From the IMG/VR virus record IMGVR_UViG_3300043172_001415, positions 40,110 to 104,109 of that record: 64,000 nt of DNA. One strand, 5' to 3'. Under the pieces are notes generated by a model, which was given only the letters and a program-made list of their open reading frames with translations, made no database searches and was not told where the DNA came from. The DNA is from a virus. Of this stretch, positions 47,208 through 55,858 are shown one piece after another. The translations under genes were made by a program, and so were the position numbers. The stretch's first letter is position 1, and the number at the start of each line of letters is the position of its first letter.

Positions 47208-47267
47208 GACGAGGTTCTTGGTCCGGCAAGATATCTGCAGATGGGAGTTCGAATCTCTCCCTCGTCT
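47208..47267 (+). tRNA. Minimal tRNA-like RNA (60 nt)
   Basis: Acceptor GACGAGG/CCTCGTC perfect and T arm GGGAG/CTCTC with loop TTCGAAT. Only about 28 bases lie between, folding as TCTTG-GTCCGG-CAAGA and ATCT-GC-AGAT. One full arm is missing and no normal anticodon loop exists. It may be a deleted tRNA gene, a tRNA mimic or an mRNA-end processing signal. Confidence 0.5.
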
Positions 47268-47286
47268 TTTTAAACTAAAGTGAATT

Positions 47287-47694
47287 ATGATTATTAGTGA
47301 ATTAGTATGGGAACAGAAAGATTATCAAGAATATTTACGTAGTAGATATTTGACTTCTATTCAAATGAAAAATATATATGATGTTGCTAAGAAGTTTGAA
47401 GATCGTTTAATGGCAGCAAAAACTATTGAAGAGTTTAATTCTATTCATGAAGAACTTGATAAAGTTGAAGATAAAAGAGATTTATCATATATAATAGAAT
47501 ATGATGAAGAGATAGCAAAGTTTGCTTTAGCTGGTGGTCAGAAGGCAGTATTTGAAGCTAAAGCAAATAACGTTCCTATTACATACTTATCTGGATGTGA
47601 CATAATAAAAGAGTATCCTGATGGTACAACTAAAGTTATCCGTGAAAATGTCATAAACAAGCCGGTAAGTGAAAAGCGATTTTTTAAATTATGA
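47287..47694 (+). CDS. Hypothetical protein (135 aa)
   Basis: Helical N-terminal two thirds, beta-like end (VPITYLSGCDIIKEYPDGTTKV). Weak RBS. Overlaps the next gene by ATGA. Confidence 0.55.
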   Translation: MIISELVWEQKDYQEYLRSRYLTSIQMKNIYDVAKKFEDRLMAAKTIEEFNSIHEELDKVEDKRDLSYIIEYDEEIAKFALAGGQKAVFEAKANNVPITYLSGCDIIKEYPDGTTKVIRENVINKPVSEKRFFKL

Positions 47695-47909
47695 ATAGAA
47701 AGAAAAAGAAATTAATAGCAAAATTGTTAATTGCAACTATTGGATCAAATATTGAGTTACCTGCTTTTGGTGAATGTAATTTGACATTAGAAGAAGAAAC
47801 AGAAATACTTGATGAGATAGCTATTATTTGTACTAAAATGGTTGGTGAACATCCAATAAATTTTGGTGATACAACACAAATTGTAGACTATGTTAAAGAA
47901 CTAAAGTGA
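47691..47909 (+). CDS. Hypothetical protein (72 aa)
   Basis: Basic N-terminus then an acidic helical remainder. Coupled upstream; no domain recognised. Confidence 0.5.
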   Translation: MNRKKKKLIAKLLIATIGSNIELPAFGECNLTLEEETEILDEIAIICTKMVGEHPINFGDTTQIVDYVKELK

Positions 47910-47918
47910 AGGGTTAAA

Positions 47919-48110
47919 ATGTTAATTAAAATAATGTTTGTATGTGTATTATTAATAATAGCAGCATCTGTTTGTGTTACTATTATAATATATGATACTT
48001 TTGGATTTGGAACGATATTTATATTGATAATTATAAATCTTATATTGGTCAATATATATTTTATTACAGATTTAATATTATCTTATAAAAAATTTAAAAG
48101 AGTGATGTAA
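47919..48110 (+). CDS. Two-TM small protein (63 aa)
   Basis: Two long hydrophobic segments almost filling the protein, basic C-terminus (YKKFKRVM). Stop overlaps the next ATG. Confidence 0.55.
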   Translation: MLIKIMFVCVLLIIAASVCVTIIIYDTFGFGTIFILIIINLILVNIYFITDLILSYKKFKRVM

Positions 48111-48331
48111 TGGATACTATACATATAGAAATAAAAGGAATGGGAACAACTTTTGATTATGAGATTCATATCATTGAGAAAGCTTTAAAAGAAAATGGTT
48201 TGAATGTTTCAATTGAGAATCCCCATCCACATCCAGAGAAGTATACTCAAGAAGATTTAGATAAATTAAAAAAATATAGTGGAAGCCGTAAAGCAGTAAT
48301 AACATGTAAACATGTACCGTGGGGTGGTTAA
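48110..48331 (+). CDS. Hypothetical protein (73 aa)
   Basis: MDTIHIEIKGMGTTFDYEIH..., an alpha/beta small protein with His/Pro-rich middle. Its stop overlaps the stop of the convergent minus-strand gene. Confidence 0.55.
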   Translation: MDTIHIEIKGMGTTFDYEIHIIEKALKENGLNVSIENPHPHPEKYTQEDLDKLKKYSGSRKAVITCKHVPWGG

Positions 48332-48558
48332 GGTTTCTCATTAAAATTATCATTAATAAAATCAAGTAAATGTTGGATTCTGCATTCGCACATATATCCG
48401 GTATCATGTTCACAGATTTCACCATGACTCATAATAGATCCTTTTGCTTCATCCATATCCCAACAAGTAGGACTATTTAAAAAGATGGCAATTGCTTTGG
48501 TTTTATTTGATTTCAAATGACCTAATTTCAATCTTCCAATAATATATTCATTAATCAT
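48328..48558 (-). CDS. Hypothetical protein (76 aa)
   Basis: Contains HGEICEHDTGYMCECRIQH, a possible metal site. Coupled to the gene at 48555 (ATGA). Confidence 0.55.
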   Translation of the reverse strand: MINEYIIGRLKLGHLKSNKTKAIAIFLNSPTCWDMDEAKGSIMSHGEICEHDTGYMCECRIQHLLDFINDNFNEKP

Positions 48559-48965
48559 GTGTTGTATCTCATAAAGGGCTTAAAGTTATCATGGTATTGT
48601 GGCCTCCCACATAGGAACAAGACACAATCCTTGTACAGGTCATTATGATAGCACTCTATCGTAAAAGAGGTTATAGCGCAGCCCCCAGGTCCAAATGGAT
48701 TAGTTCCACTGAAGGTTTGAGGCCAAGCATAATATTCAAGATAATTTCCTAAATCTCCACTATCATGTTTCTTATTAAATATATCAACAGCTTTTGTTCT
48801 CTGCTCAACTAAAGTGTTTTTGATTTCATTTAACGTTACTAAGACTGTTGATATACAAACTTTTGCCTGTACTGATTTTTCTTCAATTATACATTCATCA
48901 ATCATTCTTGCTTGTAAGCTTTCGTACCATTTTATTTTTTTATTAATCAACTTCCCATCCTTCAT
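48555..48965 (-). CDS. Hypothetical protein (136 aa)
   Basis: Helical N-terminus and Tyr/Pro/Gly-rich C-terminus. Overlaps the upstream minus-strand gene by 23 bases. Confidence 0.55.
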   Translation of the reverse strand: MKDGKLINKKIKWYESLQARMIDECIIEEKSVQAKVCISTVLVTLNEIKNTLVEQRTKAVDIFNKKHDSGDLGNYLEYYAWPQTFSGTNPFGPGGCAITSFTIECYHNDLYKDCVLFLCGRPQYHDNFKPFMRYNT

Positions 48966-49299
48966 ATTTGTCAGCTCTATTACTTCTGCTTATACTCTCA
49001 CAAAAAGTTTCCAAATCCTGTAGATCATTATAAGAATAATGAGTTGGCATAATATCATATCTTCTTATTTCAATATAATGTATATTATTATAACAAATTT
49101 TCACATTGCTTATAGTTGCACCAACTGATTCATTCACAATTTTCAAATTAAGTTTGGTATAATGAGATCCAGGATTATTAACCTCTCTCAATCCTTGACA
49201 TATCTCATAAAATATATCTTCTGTGTGAATTGTCGGCAAAACTAAAGTAGTGAGCTTCTTAACCATCAGTTTTTGTTTTATATAATTAATAGGATTCAT
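48943..49299 (-). CDS. Hypothetical protein (118 aa)
   Basis: First gene of a three-gene minus-strand set. No known domain. An AACTRAAGT element lies in the coding region near its start. Confidence 0.55.
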   Translation of the reverse strand: MNPINYIKQKLMVKKLTTLVLPTIHTEDIFYEICQGLREVNNPGSHYTKLNLKIVNESVGATISNVKICYNNIHYIEIRRYDIMPTHYSYNDLQDLETFCESISRSNRADKYEGWEVD

Positions 49300-49322
49300 A
49301 TAGAAAGTATATACAAAATGTG

Positions 49323-49351
49323 TAGACGTGTCAATAATTTCTATTTACTTT
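49323..49351 (+). promoter_or_regulatory. Promoter with ACTTTAGTT at -10
   Basis: TAGACG (49323-49328, weak), 17 bases, TACTTT (49346-49351) in ACTTTAGTT; gene 49366 follows AAAAGGAG. Confidence 0.5.
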
Positions 49352-49365
49352 AGTTATTAAAAGGA

Positions 49366-49779
49366 GTGAATATGTTTTTTAAAAAATTAAAAGAAAAAAT
49401 AATTAACAATAAAGGAACCATTAGTATAAATGGTAAAAGTTATCATGGCAATTCATTATCTATGAAGAATGGAACTGTTATCATTGATGGTAAGAAAGTA
49501 GATTCCGACGATAAAAATATTAATATTGTTATTGAAAAATCGATATTAACTCTTACTGTTGATTATTGTGAATCAATTGAAGTTCGTGGTGATGTTGGAA
49601 AGTTATCTACAACGAGTGGTGATGTTGAAGTTATGGGTGATGTCCATGGTAACATATCAACAACGAGCGGTGATATTGAATGTGGTGATGTCGATGGAGA
49701 TATTAAAACAACAAGTGGTAATGTTAAAGCTAAAAATATTAAAGGTGCAGTAAGCACTTTAAGTGGAAATATCAGATGA
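49366..49779 (+). CDS. Beta-solenoid protein, DUF4097-like
   Basis: 137 residues. From residue ~70 a repeat of about 17 residues is seen (VRGDVGKLSTTSGDVEVMG, VHGNISTTSGDIECG, VDGDIKTTSGNVKAKN, IKGAVSTLSGNIR), as in the beta-helical DUF4097/adhesin-like fold. Repeats of T-S-G-D/N suggest a regular solenoid. Possibly a surface or scaffold protein. Confidence 0.75.
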   Translation: MNMFFKKLKEKIINNKGTISINGKSYHGNSLSMKNGTVIIDGKKVDSDDKNINIVIEKSILTLTVDYCESIEVRGDVGKLSTTSGDVEVMGDVHGNISTTSGDIECGDVDGDIKTTSGNVKAKNIKGAVSTLSGNIR

Positions 49780-49829
49780 CAAACTTAGTTAATTGATTTA
49801 CTTTAGTTGAAAAACTAAAGTGAGATAAC

Positions 49830-50018
49830 ATGGAAAATTCCGTAATAAATGAGTTATTAAAAGAAGAGGACGAAAAAGCTGTTAGAAGTGTAATGGCTAT
49901 TCTTAAAAAGCACCATGAAAGTATAAGTCCTATACCTTTTTCATCGTTGTCAGAAGAATATGAAGATATTAAAACTGATATACGAGCATATTTAACGGAG
50001 CCATATAATGAACAGTAA
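49830..50018 (+). CDS. Hypothetical protein (62 aa)
   Basis: Acidic, helical. The upstream 30 bases hold ACTTTAGTT and AACTAAAGT facing each other seven bases apart, another operator-like pair. Overlaps the next gene. Confidence 0.55.
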   Translation: MENSVINELLKEEDEKAVRSVMAILKKHHESISPIPFSSLSEEYEDIKTDIRAYLTEPYNEQ

Positions 50019-50349
50019 AATATCAAAATCAGATTTTAATGATCCTGTAGATTTAGAGTTATCTCCTGAGATCAAATTTAGTGCTATGGAATCCGAACGT
50101 AATTACTGGAAGCTTCGCCATAAATTATTAGAAAAATACAGTACACCAAAACAAGATGTACAACTTTTGATTGATTCTCTGTTAAGAGATTCTAAAAAAA
50201 TATGTGATATGGAAGATGGTTTTAAATATATTGTTATGAATTTCGTTAACAAAAAAGATACTATGATACGATTTACTATGTTCAATCAAATAAAACGACT
50301 TGTTGGAGATTATAAATTTGACAAATGGTGTGAATTATATAAAAACTAG
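50008..50349 (+). CDS. Hypothetical protein (113 aa)
   Basis: Helical, starts within the end of gene 49830 with GGAG upstream. No known domain. Confidence 0.55.
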   Translation: MNSKISKSDFNDPVDLELSPEIKFSAMESERNYWKLRHKLLEKYSTPKQDVQLLIDSLLRDSKKICDMEDGFKYIVMNFVNKKDTMIRFTMFNQIKRLVGDYKFDKWCELYKN

Positions 50350-50416
50350 ATGACAACTAAAGTATTATTACTTATTATAATACAGCCAGGGTAATTATCT
50401 TGTGCATTTATTGTTG

Positions 50417-50444
50417 AGCCGGATCGAGAGATCTGGCTTTTTTT
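50417..50444 (+). terminator. Rho-independent terminator
   Basis: AGCCGGATC-GAGA-GATCTGGCT followed by seven T. Confidence 0.88.
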
Positions 50445-50445
50445 A

Positions 50446-50474
50446 TGGACATGTAAATATTTTATATGTACTTT
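50446..50474 (+). promoter_or_regulatory. Promoter with ACTTTAGTT at -10
   Basis: TGGACA (50446-50451), 17 bases, TACTTT (50469-50474). The leader to ATG 50507 contains AACCGGAGTATATA, almost the same as before gene 62804. Confidence 0.6.
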
Positions 50475-50506
50475 AGTTAATATCAGTTATTAACCGGAGT
50501 ATATAA

Positions 50507-50665
50507 ATGGAAAATGAAAGAGATCAAGAAGTATGGAATAAATGTTATAGCATGGCACATGAAGGTATTGGTAGAAGTTCCGATGGTGTCATAAAAAATT
50601 TCAGCCAGAGAGTGAATGATTTCACTAAAGAACTTTACCTGGAAGAAATGGATAAACAAAAGTGA
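50507..50665 (+). CDS. Hypothetical protein (52 aa)
   Basis: MENERDQEVWNKCYSMAHEG..., strong RBS ACCGGAG. Helical, acidic. Its TGA overlaps the GTG start of the next gene. Confidence 0.6.
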   Translation: MENERDQEVWNKCYSMAHEGIGRSSDGVIKNFSQRVNDFTKELYLEEMDKQK

Positions 50666-50901
50666 TAGAATTTATTGATACACATCTTTTTAAAATATGG
50701 ATTGCCGGTGTTGTAATTGGAATAATTGGCTATGGAATTCTTGGAAGAATAAATGCTATAGAGGTAGAAGATGAAGGTCCGTTTATTATGATATGTATAT
50801 TAATATGGCCTGTTGTATTATTTTTTGCAACGGTCTTTCTTATTCTTGCTTCATTTGTATTATTCCTTAAATGGATATCATCGTTATTAACCGGACAATG
50901 A
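50662..50901 (+). CDS. Two-TM small protein (79 aa)
   Basis: GTG start overlapping the previous stop. Membrane segments at about 8-27 and 40-70. Confidence 0.58.
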   Translation: MIEFIDTHLFKIWIAGVVIGIIGYGILGRINAIEVEDEGPFIMICILIWPVVLFFATVFLILASFVLFLKWISSLLTGQ

Positions 50902-51273
50902 ATGCCAACTAAAGTGAAACATCTTAATACTTTAGTTAGACCGAAACTTAGTAAAGAATGTACAGACTTCATCGAAACATATTATAAAACTATTTCTTGT
51001 GTAGTGCGTAAAGAATTAGAATGTGAAAGTAACATGCATATAGCTAATTTTGGTGATACTTTATTAATGATACAAGAAGAAATGCTGTGTGATGGCAAAT
51101 TAATTGATGATGGAAATAAACATAACTTTAAAATAGTTGGTGATATCAGCAATGAAATTGCTTTCTTGAAAGGAGAAATGTTTATAATTGGATATAATCA
51201 AATTGCTATCTTTAATGAAAGAAGACGTAAATTGATCGATATTGAAGGATGGGCTGTTGACAATCGAAAATGA
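50902..51273 (+). CDS. Hypothetical protein (123 aa)
   Basis: Starts at the base after the preceding TGA. Soluble alpha/beta protein; no domain recognised. Two AACTRAAGT-class sites lie in the first 40 bases. Confidence 0.55.
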   Translation: MPTKVKHLNTLVRPKLSKECTDFIETYYKTISCVVRKELECESNMHIANFGDTLLMIQEEMLCDGKLIDDGNKHNFKIVGDISNEIAFLKGEMFIIGYNQIAIFNERRRKLIDIEGWAVDNRK

Positions 51274-51328
51274 ATAATGTATATTATTATTGAGGTCAAT
51301 TACAGTAGACTTCTCCTTAATGTTAAGA

Positions 51329-51361
51329 GAAATCAGTCCCGCAAAGGCTGATTTCTTTTTA
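51329..51361 (+). terminator. Rho-independent terminator
   Basis: GAAATCAG/CTGATTTC followed by TTTTT. Confidence 0.82.
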
Positions 51362-51380
51362 TTTAGATCCATTTTTTTTA

Positions 51381-51409
51381 TTGACAACAATATACATTTG
51401 AATTACTTT
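51381..51409 (+). promoter_or_regulatory. Promoter of PspA/flotillin operon, ACTTTAGTT at -10
   Basis: TTGACA (51381-51386), 17 bases, TACTTT (51404-51409) in ACTTTAGTT, then AAAGGATCAATAA before ATG 51440. Confidence 0.68.
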
Positions 51410-51439
51410 AGTTAATACTTTTAATTAAAGGATCAATAA

Positions 51440-52099
51440 ATGAAAGAAAGTATATCATCAAAAGTTACCAGAATTATTAGTGGTAGCACACACAAATTAA
51501 TAAACATTGTAGAAAGTTCTATGCCTGAAGTTATGATGGAGCAATCCATAAAAGAAATTCAGGATGCAATGAGTGAGATCAAATCTGAACTTGGTAAAAT
51601 TGAAGCAGCTCTTTATCTAGGATCAAAGAGAAAAATAGAAGCTGAAAATAAAATCAACGACTATAATGAACTTATCAAAATTGCTGTTGATGAAGGTAAA
51701 GATGAACATGCAGAATCTGTAATTTCTCAACAAATTGATATTGAAACTCAATTACCTATCATCGAATCGTCTTTAAAAGAAAACAATAACAAGAAAATTG
51801 AACTTGAAAATTTCATCCTTGCTCTTGAAAGTAAAATTAGAGAAATGAAAGATGAGTTAACACTGTTAAAAGAAACTAAAGTATTAGTTGATTCACAAAC
51901 AGATAAAGAACATAATATTGAAGATAATATTTCAAAAGCTGAAGCAGCATTTGAAAGAGTTGTTACAAATATTGTTGGCAAAGATCTTACAAAATCAAGT
52001 ACTGATATGAAAGCAGATCGTGAAATCGAGGAACTTAAAGAGATAAGAAGAAAAAATAAAATTGAAGTTCGTTTACAAAAATTTAAACAGAATCTGTAA
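51440..52099 (+). CDS. PspA/IM30-family protein
   Basis: 219 residues, almost entirely coiled coil, the normal length and composition for PspA/IM30. The N-terminal amphipathic helix (ISSKVTRIISGSTHKLINIVE) is followed by long Glu/Lys helices. PspA proteins bind and remodel stressed inner membrane. Stop overlaps the next ATG; the following genes encode YqiJ- and flotillin-like proteins, a known partnership. Confidence 0.85.
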   Translation: MKESISSKVTRIISGSTHKLINIVESSMPEVMMEQSIKEIQDAMSEIKSELGKIEAALYLGSKRKIEAENKINDYNELIKIAVDEGKDEHAESVISQQIDIETQLPIIESSLKENNNKKIELENFILALESKIREMKDELTLLKETKVLVDSQTDKEHNIEDNISKAEAAFERVVTNIVGKDLTKSSTDMKADREIEELKEIRRKNKIEVRLQKFKQNL

Positions 52100-52764
52100 T
52101 GATTGATTTAATTTTAGCAAACGAGAATCTTCCATTTACTGTAGCAATTGGAATAATGATTACTATATCATTTATGGAAGGTTTTGGTTTATTAATTGGT
52201 GTCGGATTTTCTAATCTTTTGGATTCAATATTACCAGATTTTGATATTGATACTGATGTGCCAGATAATTTTGATACACCGGATTTCTTTTCAAGAATAT
52301 TAACTTGGTTCTGTATTGGTAAAGTACCAATACTAATTTTGTTAATACTCGCATTAACAACTTTTGGTTTGTCTGGATATTTAATACAGATAATATCAAA
52401 ATCCATATTACTTCAGTTTTTTCCTTCATTCATTGCAAGTATCCTGGCTATAGTAATTTCTGTACCGATAATAAAAACATGTGCAAACATGTTAAATAAA
52501 ATTATTCCTGATGATGAATCTCAATCAATATCAGAAGATTCGTTTATCGGTGAAGTTGCTATTATAACTTTAGGTACAGCAAAGTTGAATTATCCGGCTT
52601 CGGCAAAATTTCAAGATCATCATGGCACTACTCATCATATAATGGTTGAGCCTGATGAAGAGAATGTTGAGTTTAAGCAAGGAACTGAAGTAATTTTAAC
52701 AGAAAAAAACAATCATATATTCAAAGCAATAAAAAACAATAATCAATTATTAAAAAAACAATAG
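52099..52764 (+). CDS. YqiJ-like membrane protein (OB-fold tail)
   Basis: 221 residues. About three to four membrane segments in the first 140 residues with an acidic loop (DFDIDTDVPDNFDTPDF), followed by a soluble domain with SFIGEVAIITLGTAKLNYPA that fits the OB-like C-domain of YqiJ/NfeD-type proteins. Such proteins pair with flotillins. Directly follows PspA. Confidence 0.78.
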   Translation: MIDLILANENLPFTVAIGIMITISFMEGFGLLIGVGFSNLLDSILPDFDIDTDVPDNFDTPDFFSRILTWFCIGKVPILILLILALTTFGLSGYLIQIISKSILLQFFPSFIASILAIVISVPIIKTCANMLNKIIPDDESQSISEDSFIGEVAIITLGTAKLNYPASAKFQDHHGTTHHIMVEPDEENVEFKQGTEVILTEKNNHIFKAIKNNNQLLKKQ

Positions 52765-52773
52765 GGAGATATC

Positions 52774-54519
52774 ATGGATATCAGTTTAATATTATTCATA
52801 GCAATACCAGTGGTCGCATTACTTACAATGGGAATCGTATTTTCAAAATTATATACCAGATCAACTAAAGAAAGATCTTTTGTAAGAACTGGTTTAGGTG
52901 GTCAAAAAGTTATCATGAATGGTGGTGCGTTAGTACTTCCTGTTCTTCATGACATCATTATGGTAAACATGAACACTATCAGATTAGTCGTTAATAGAAA
53001 ATGTAAGGACTCATTAATTACAAGTGATAGAATGAGAGTAGACGTTACTGCAGAATTTTATGTTCGTGTAAAACCAACAAATGAATCGATTGCAGATGCT
53101 GCACAAACTCTTGGTAGTAAAACATTGGTCATCAATGAATTGAAAGATTTGGTTGAGGGTAAATTTGTTGATGCACTTCGTTCTGTAGCTGCTGAAATGT
53201 CAATGGAACATTTACATGAAAAAAGAACGGATTTTGTTCAAAAAGTTCAACGAGCAGTAACAGAAGATTTATTGAAGAATGGTATGGAACTTGAATCTGT
53301 TTCACTTACTTCATTGGATCAAACTAATAAAGAATTCTTTAATCCGAACAATGCATTTGATGCTGAAGGCTTATTGAAACTTACTCAAGAAATTGAATCT
53401 CGTAACAAATCAAGAAATGACATTGAACAGTCAACTAAAATTGCAATTCAAAAGAAAAATCTTGAAGCTGAAAAAGAATCTCTGTCTATCAAGAAAGATA
53501 ATGAATATGCACGTCTTGAACAGCAAAGAGAAATCTCTATCAAAACTCAAGAGGAATCTACCAGTACTGCTAAACAACGAGCTGAGAAAAGACAAGAAGC
53601 TGAAGAAGCAGAGATCAAAGCTCAACAAAGTATTGATTTAGCTCAACTCTCTACAAACCAAGCAATTCAAGAAGAAACTATTCAGAATCAAAAAGCTATC
53701 AAAGAGCAAAGCATTAAATCTGAACAGGCTATTCAATCTGCAGAGATTACAAAGAATCAAGCTATTCAATCTGCAGAGATTAATAAGAACAAAACCCTTG
53801 AGATCGCTTCTCAAGATAAAGCTATTGCTATCAGTGAGAAGTCAAAAGAAGAGTCTGAAGCTAAAGCAGAAGCTGAAGATGCAAGAGCTTTAGCTGTTAA
53901 AGCGGAAGAGAACGTTACTACTGTTAAAGAAACTGAAGTAGCTAATCGTAACAAAGAAATCGAAATCATTAAAGCAAAAGAAGAAGCTGAAAAAGATGCG
54001 GTATCTATTACTATTGCTGCTGATGCTGAAAAGAAAGCTTCTAAAGACAAAGCGGACTCAATTGAAATCATTGCTGAGGCTAATAAGAACGCTGATATGA
54101 TGAAAGCTGAAACAAAAGAAAAAGAATACTCTGTTGATGCTGCCGGTAAGAAAGAAATGGTTGATGCCGAAAATTCTCTGTCTCCTGAGATAATCGAAAT
54201 GAAAATCAAAATGAAAACTATTGAGAATCTTCCAAAAATCATTGAGCAAAGTGTTAAACCAATAGAAGCAATCGAATCAATTAAAATCGTTCAATATGAA
54301 GGTTTGAACGGTATAGGCTCTTCTACAGGAACTTCAGTTGAAGGTGCTCCACAGTCTACTAATATGGCTGATAGCATGGCAGAAGCTGCTCTTAAGTATA
54401 AAGCACAAGCGCCAATGATCAATAATCTATTGAACGAGCTTGGTATGAATGCTGATTCTCTTAATGGTTTAACAGAATGTATTACTCCAAAAAAAGATGT
54501 ACCAGAATCTGATGCATAA
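52774..54519 (+). CDS. Flotillin-like protein (YqiK family)
   Basis: 581 residues. An N-terminal membrane segment (about 3-22) is followed by an SPFH/band-7 domain (SFVRTGLGGQKVIMNGGALVLP, DVTAEFYVRVKP) and a very long Ala/Glu/Lys coiled coil (about 210-480) with repeats such as AIQSAEITKNQ / AIQSAEINKNK. Flotillins form membrane scaffolds that respond to envelope stress. RBS GGGAGATATC. A terminator follows, closing the three-gene operon. Confidence 0.9.
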   Translation: MDISLILFIAIPVVALLTMGIVFSKLYTRSTKERSFVRTGLGGQKVIMNGGALVLPVLHDIIMVNMNTIRLVVNRKCKDSLITSDRMRVDVTAEFYVRVKPTNESIADAAQTLGSKTLVINELKDLVEGKFVDALRSVAAEMSMEHLHEKRTDFVQKVQRAVTEDLLKNGMELESVSLTSLDQTNKEFFNPNNAFDAEGLLKLTQEIESRNKSRNDIEQSTKIAIQKKNLEAEKESLSIKKDNEYARLEQQREISIKTQEESTSTAKQRAEKRQEAEEAEIKAQQSIDLAQLSTNQAIQEETIQNQKAIKEQSIKSEQAIQSAEITKNQAIQSAEINKNKTLEIASQDKAIAISEKSKEESEAKAEAEDARALAVKAEENVTTVKETEVANRNKEIEIIKAKEEAEKDAVSITIAADAEKKASKDKADSIEIIAEANKNADMMKAETKEKEYSVDAAGKKEMVDAENSLSPEIIEMKIKMKTIENLPKIIEQSVKPIEAIESIKIVQYEGLNGIGSSTGTSVEGAPQSTNMADSMAEAALKYKAQAPMINNLLNELGMNADSLNGLTECITPKKDVPESDA

Positions 54520-54525
54520 ATTATA

Positions 54526-54554
54526 TTGACAAGTTAATAACTTGTATTTACTTT
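54526..54554 (+). promoter_or_regulatory. Promoter overlapping a terminator
   Basis: TTGACA (54526-54531), 17 bases, TACTTT (54549-54554) in ACTTTAG; the hairpin at 54559 begins within the expected start of transcription, so transcripts may be attenuated at once. Confidence 0.5.
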
Positions 54555-54558
54555 AGTA

Positions 54559-54587
54559 GGGGGCTTAATAATAAGCCCCCTTTTTTT
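54559..54587 (+). terminator. Rho-independent terminator
   Basis: GGGGGCTTA/TAAGCCCCC followed by seven T. Confidence 0.92.
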
Positions 54588-54599
54588 ATAGGAGTAAAA

Positions 54600-55040
54600 A
54601 TGGAAATGCAAATGGAAATTATAATAGCAGTAGTATTGGTTACTTTAATAGTTGCTTTTGTTATAATTTATAACCGCAAGAGAAAAGAGAAAGAGGAAAA
54701 GAAACTGGCTATGGAAGAACTGAGAAGAACAGCTAGTCCTACAAATACATATTATCATCGTAATGAAGAAAATGATTTGGTTAGAAACATTCGTAGGCAA
54801 AACACATTGAGACAAGTCGAAGATATGGTAGATGATACTTTAGTTGTGTTGGATCATGTAAGTGATGTGATAGATGAAACTATAGCAAACATTAATGTAC
54901 ATGCTGATGAATCACCATCTTATGATGATGCGAGTGGCTGTGTGAGTGATAGTTATTCAGATTCTTCAAGCTATGACTCAGGCTCATCATGTGACTCAGG
55001 ATCTAGCTGTGACAGTGGTGATTGTGGGGGGTTTGATTAA
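54600..55040 (+). CDS. Membrane-anchored protein with Ser/Asp/Cys-rich tail
   Basis: 146 residues: a membrane segment at about 5-24, a basic then helical middle, and a low-complexity end (SSYDSGSSCDSGSSCDSGDC) terminating GGFD. Such tails occur next to flotillin-type genes in bacteria. Stop overlaps the next ATG. Confidence 0.65.
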   Translation: MEMQMEIIIAVVLVTLIVAFVIIYNRKRKEKEEKKLAMEELRRTASPTNTYYHRNEENDLVRNIRRQNTLRQVEDMVDDTLVVLDHVSDVIDETIANINVHADESPSYDDASGCVSDSYSDSSSYDSGSSCDSGSSCDSGDCGGFD

Positions 55041-55201
55041 TGCCCAGGGAAAAACAAAAAGAAAGATTGAGAATATGTGATTTTTGTAAAAAAGAATTTA
55101 ATTATACTAAATATGGTTTGTCAAATGGTACACTTAATTTTTGTTGTTTCAAATGTCATGATGAATATGAAGATGCAAAAGAAAAAGTTGACGAAACGTA
55201 A
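55040..55201 (+). CDS. Zinc-finger small protein (53 aa)
   Basis: MPREKQKERLRICDFCKKEF then a second CCFKCH pair: a four-cysteine site as in MYM/HNH-like knuckles. Coupled by TAATG to the previous gene. Confidence 0.6.
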   Translation: MPREKQKERLRICDFCKKEFNYTKYGLSNGTLNFCCFKCHDEYEDAKEKVDET

Positions 55202-55260
55202 ATAAAAGTTTATATTAATACTGCACAAGCTTTTCCACTTAGTTTGTGTTCCTGCTATAT

Positions 55261-55290
55261 AAGAGAGTTCCACAGCTCTCTTCTTTTTTT
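55261..55290 (+). terminator. Rho-independent terminator
   Basis: AAGAGAG-N8-CTCTCTT followed by CTTTTTTT. Confidence 0.85.
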
Positions 55291-55378
55291 ATTGACAAAT
55301 CTGCTTACATTTAATAAGTTATTAATATGGTTATGTTAATAACTTATATCATCTATGGGATGATTGAAAAGGATAATT

Positions 55379-55858
55379 ATGAATGATATAGATAGAGCAA
55401 TAATCATATCCGTTACAGGTCATGCAGGACAAATGGATAAAAGTGGAAGACCTTATATATTTCATCCAATGCATGTAATGCATAAATTAAAAGAAAAAAA
55501 TTTTGATGAAAGATTTTTAATCGTTGCTGTCTTACATGATGTGGTTGAAGATACTAAGGGTAAAAAGAATGAAATTACTATAGAAGATTTGTCATATGAC
55601 TTTAGTTATGAAATTGTAGCTGCAGTCAGTGCGTTAACTCATGATAAAGAAAAACATTCTTATGAAGAATATGTTGAAATAGTTGCACAGAATGATATTG
55701 CCAGGGAAGTTAAGATAGAAGATCTTCGTCACAATTTGGATGTGTCAAGACGTGTATTTGGTGATTGGTCAATAGATTCTCAAGAATCGTTTTCTAGACG
55801 ATTAATCAAATATATGAAAGCATATGATAGATTAGTTGGAGGACAACTTAATAAATGA
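55379..55858 (+). CDS. HD-domain protein, (p)ppGpp hydrolase-like
   Basis: 159 residues from ATG 55379 (AAGGATAATT). GHAGQMDKSGRPYIFHPMHV, AVLHDVVEDTK (HD motif) and IEDLRHNLD match the hydrolase domain of RelA/SpoT and the stand-alone small alarmone hydrolases. No synthetase domain is present. It may clear (p)ppGpp, or a related nucleotide, in the infected cell. Confidence 0.82.
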   Translation: MNDIDRAIIISVTGHAGQMDKSGRPYIFHPMHVMHKLKEKNFDERFLIVAVLHDVVEDTKGKKNEITIEDLSYDFSYEIVAAVSALTHDKEKHSYEEYVEIVAQNDIAREVKIEDLRHNLDVSRRVFGDWSIDSQESFSRRLIKYMKAYDRLVGGQLNK

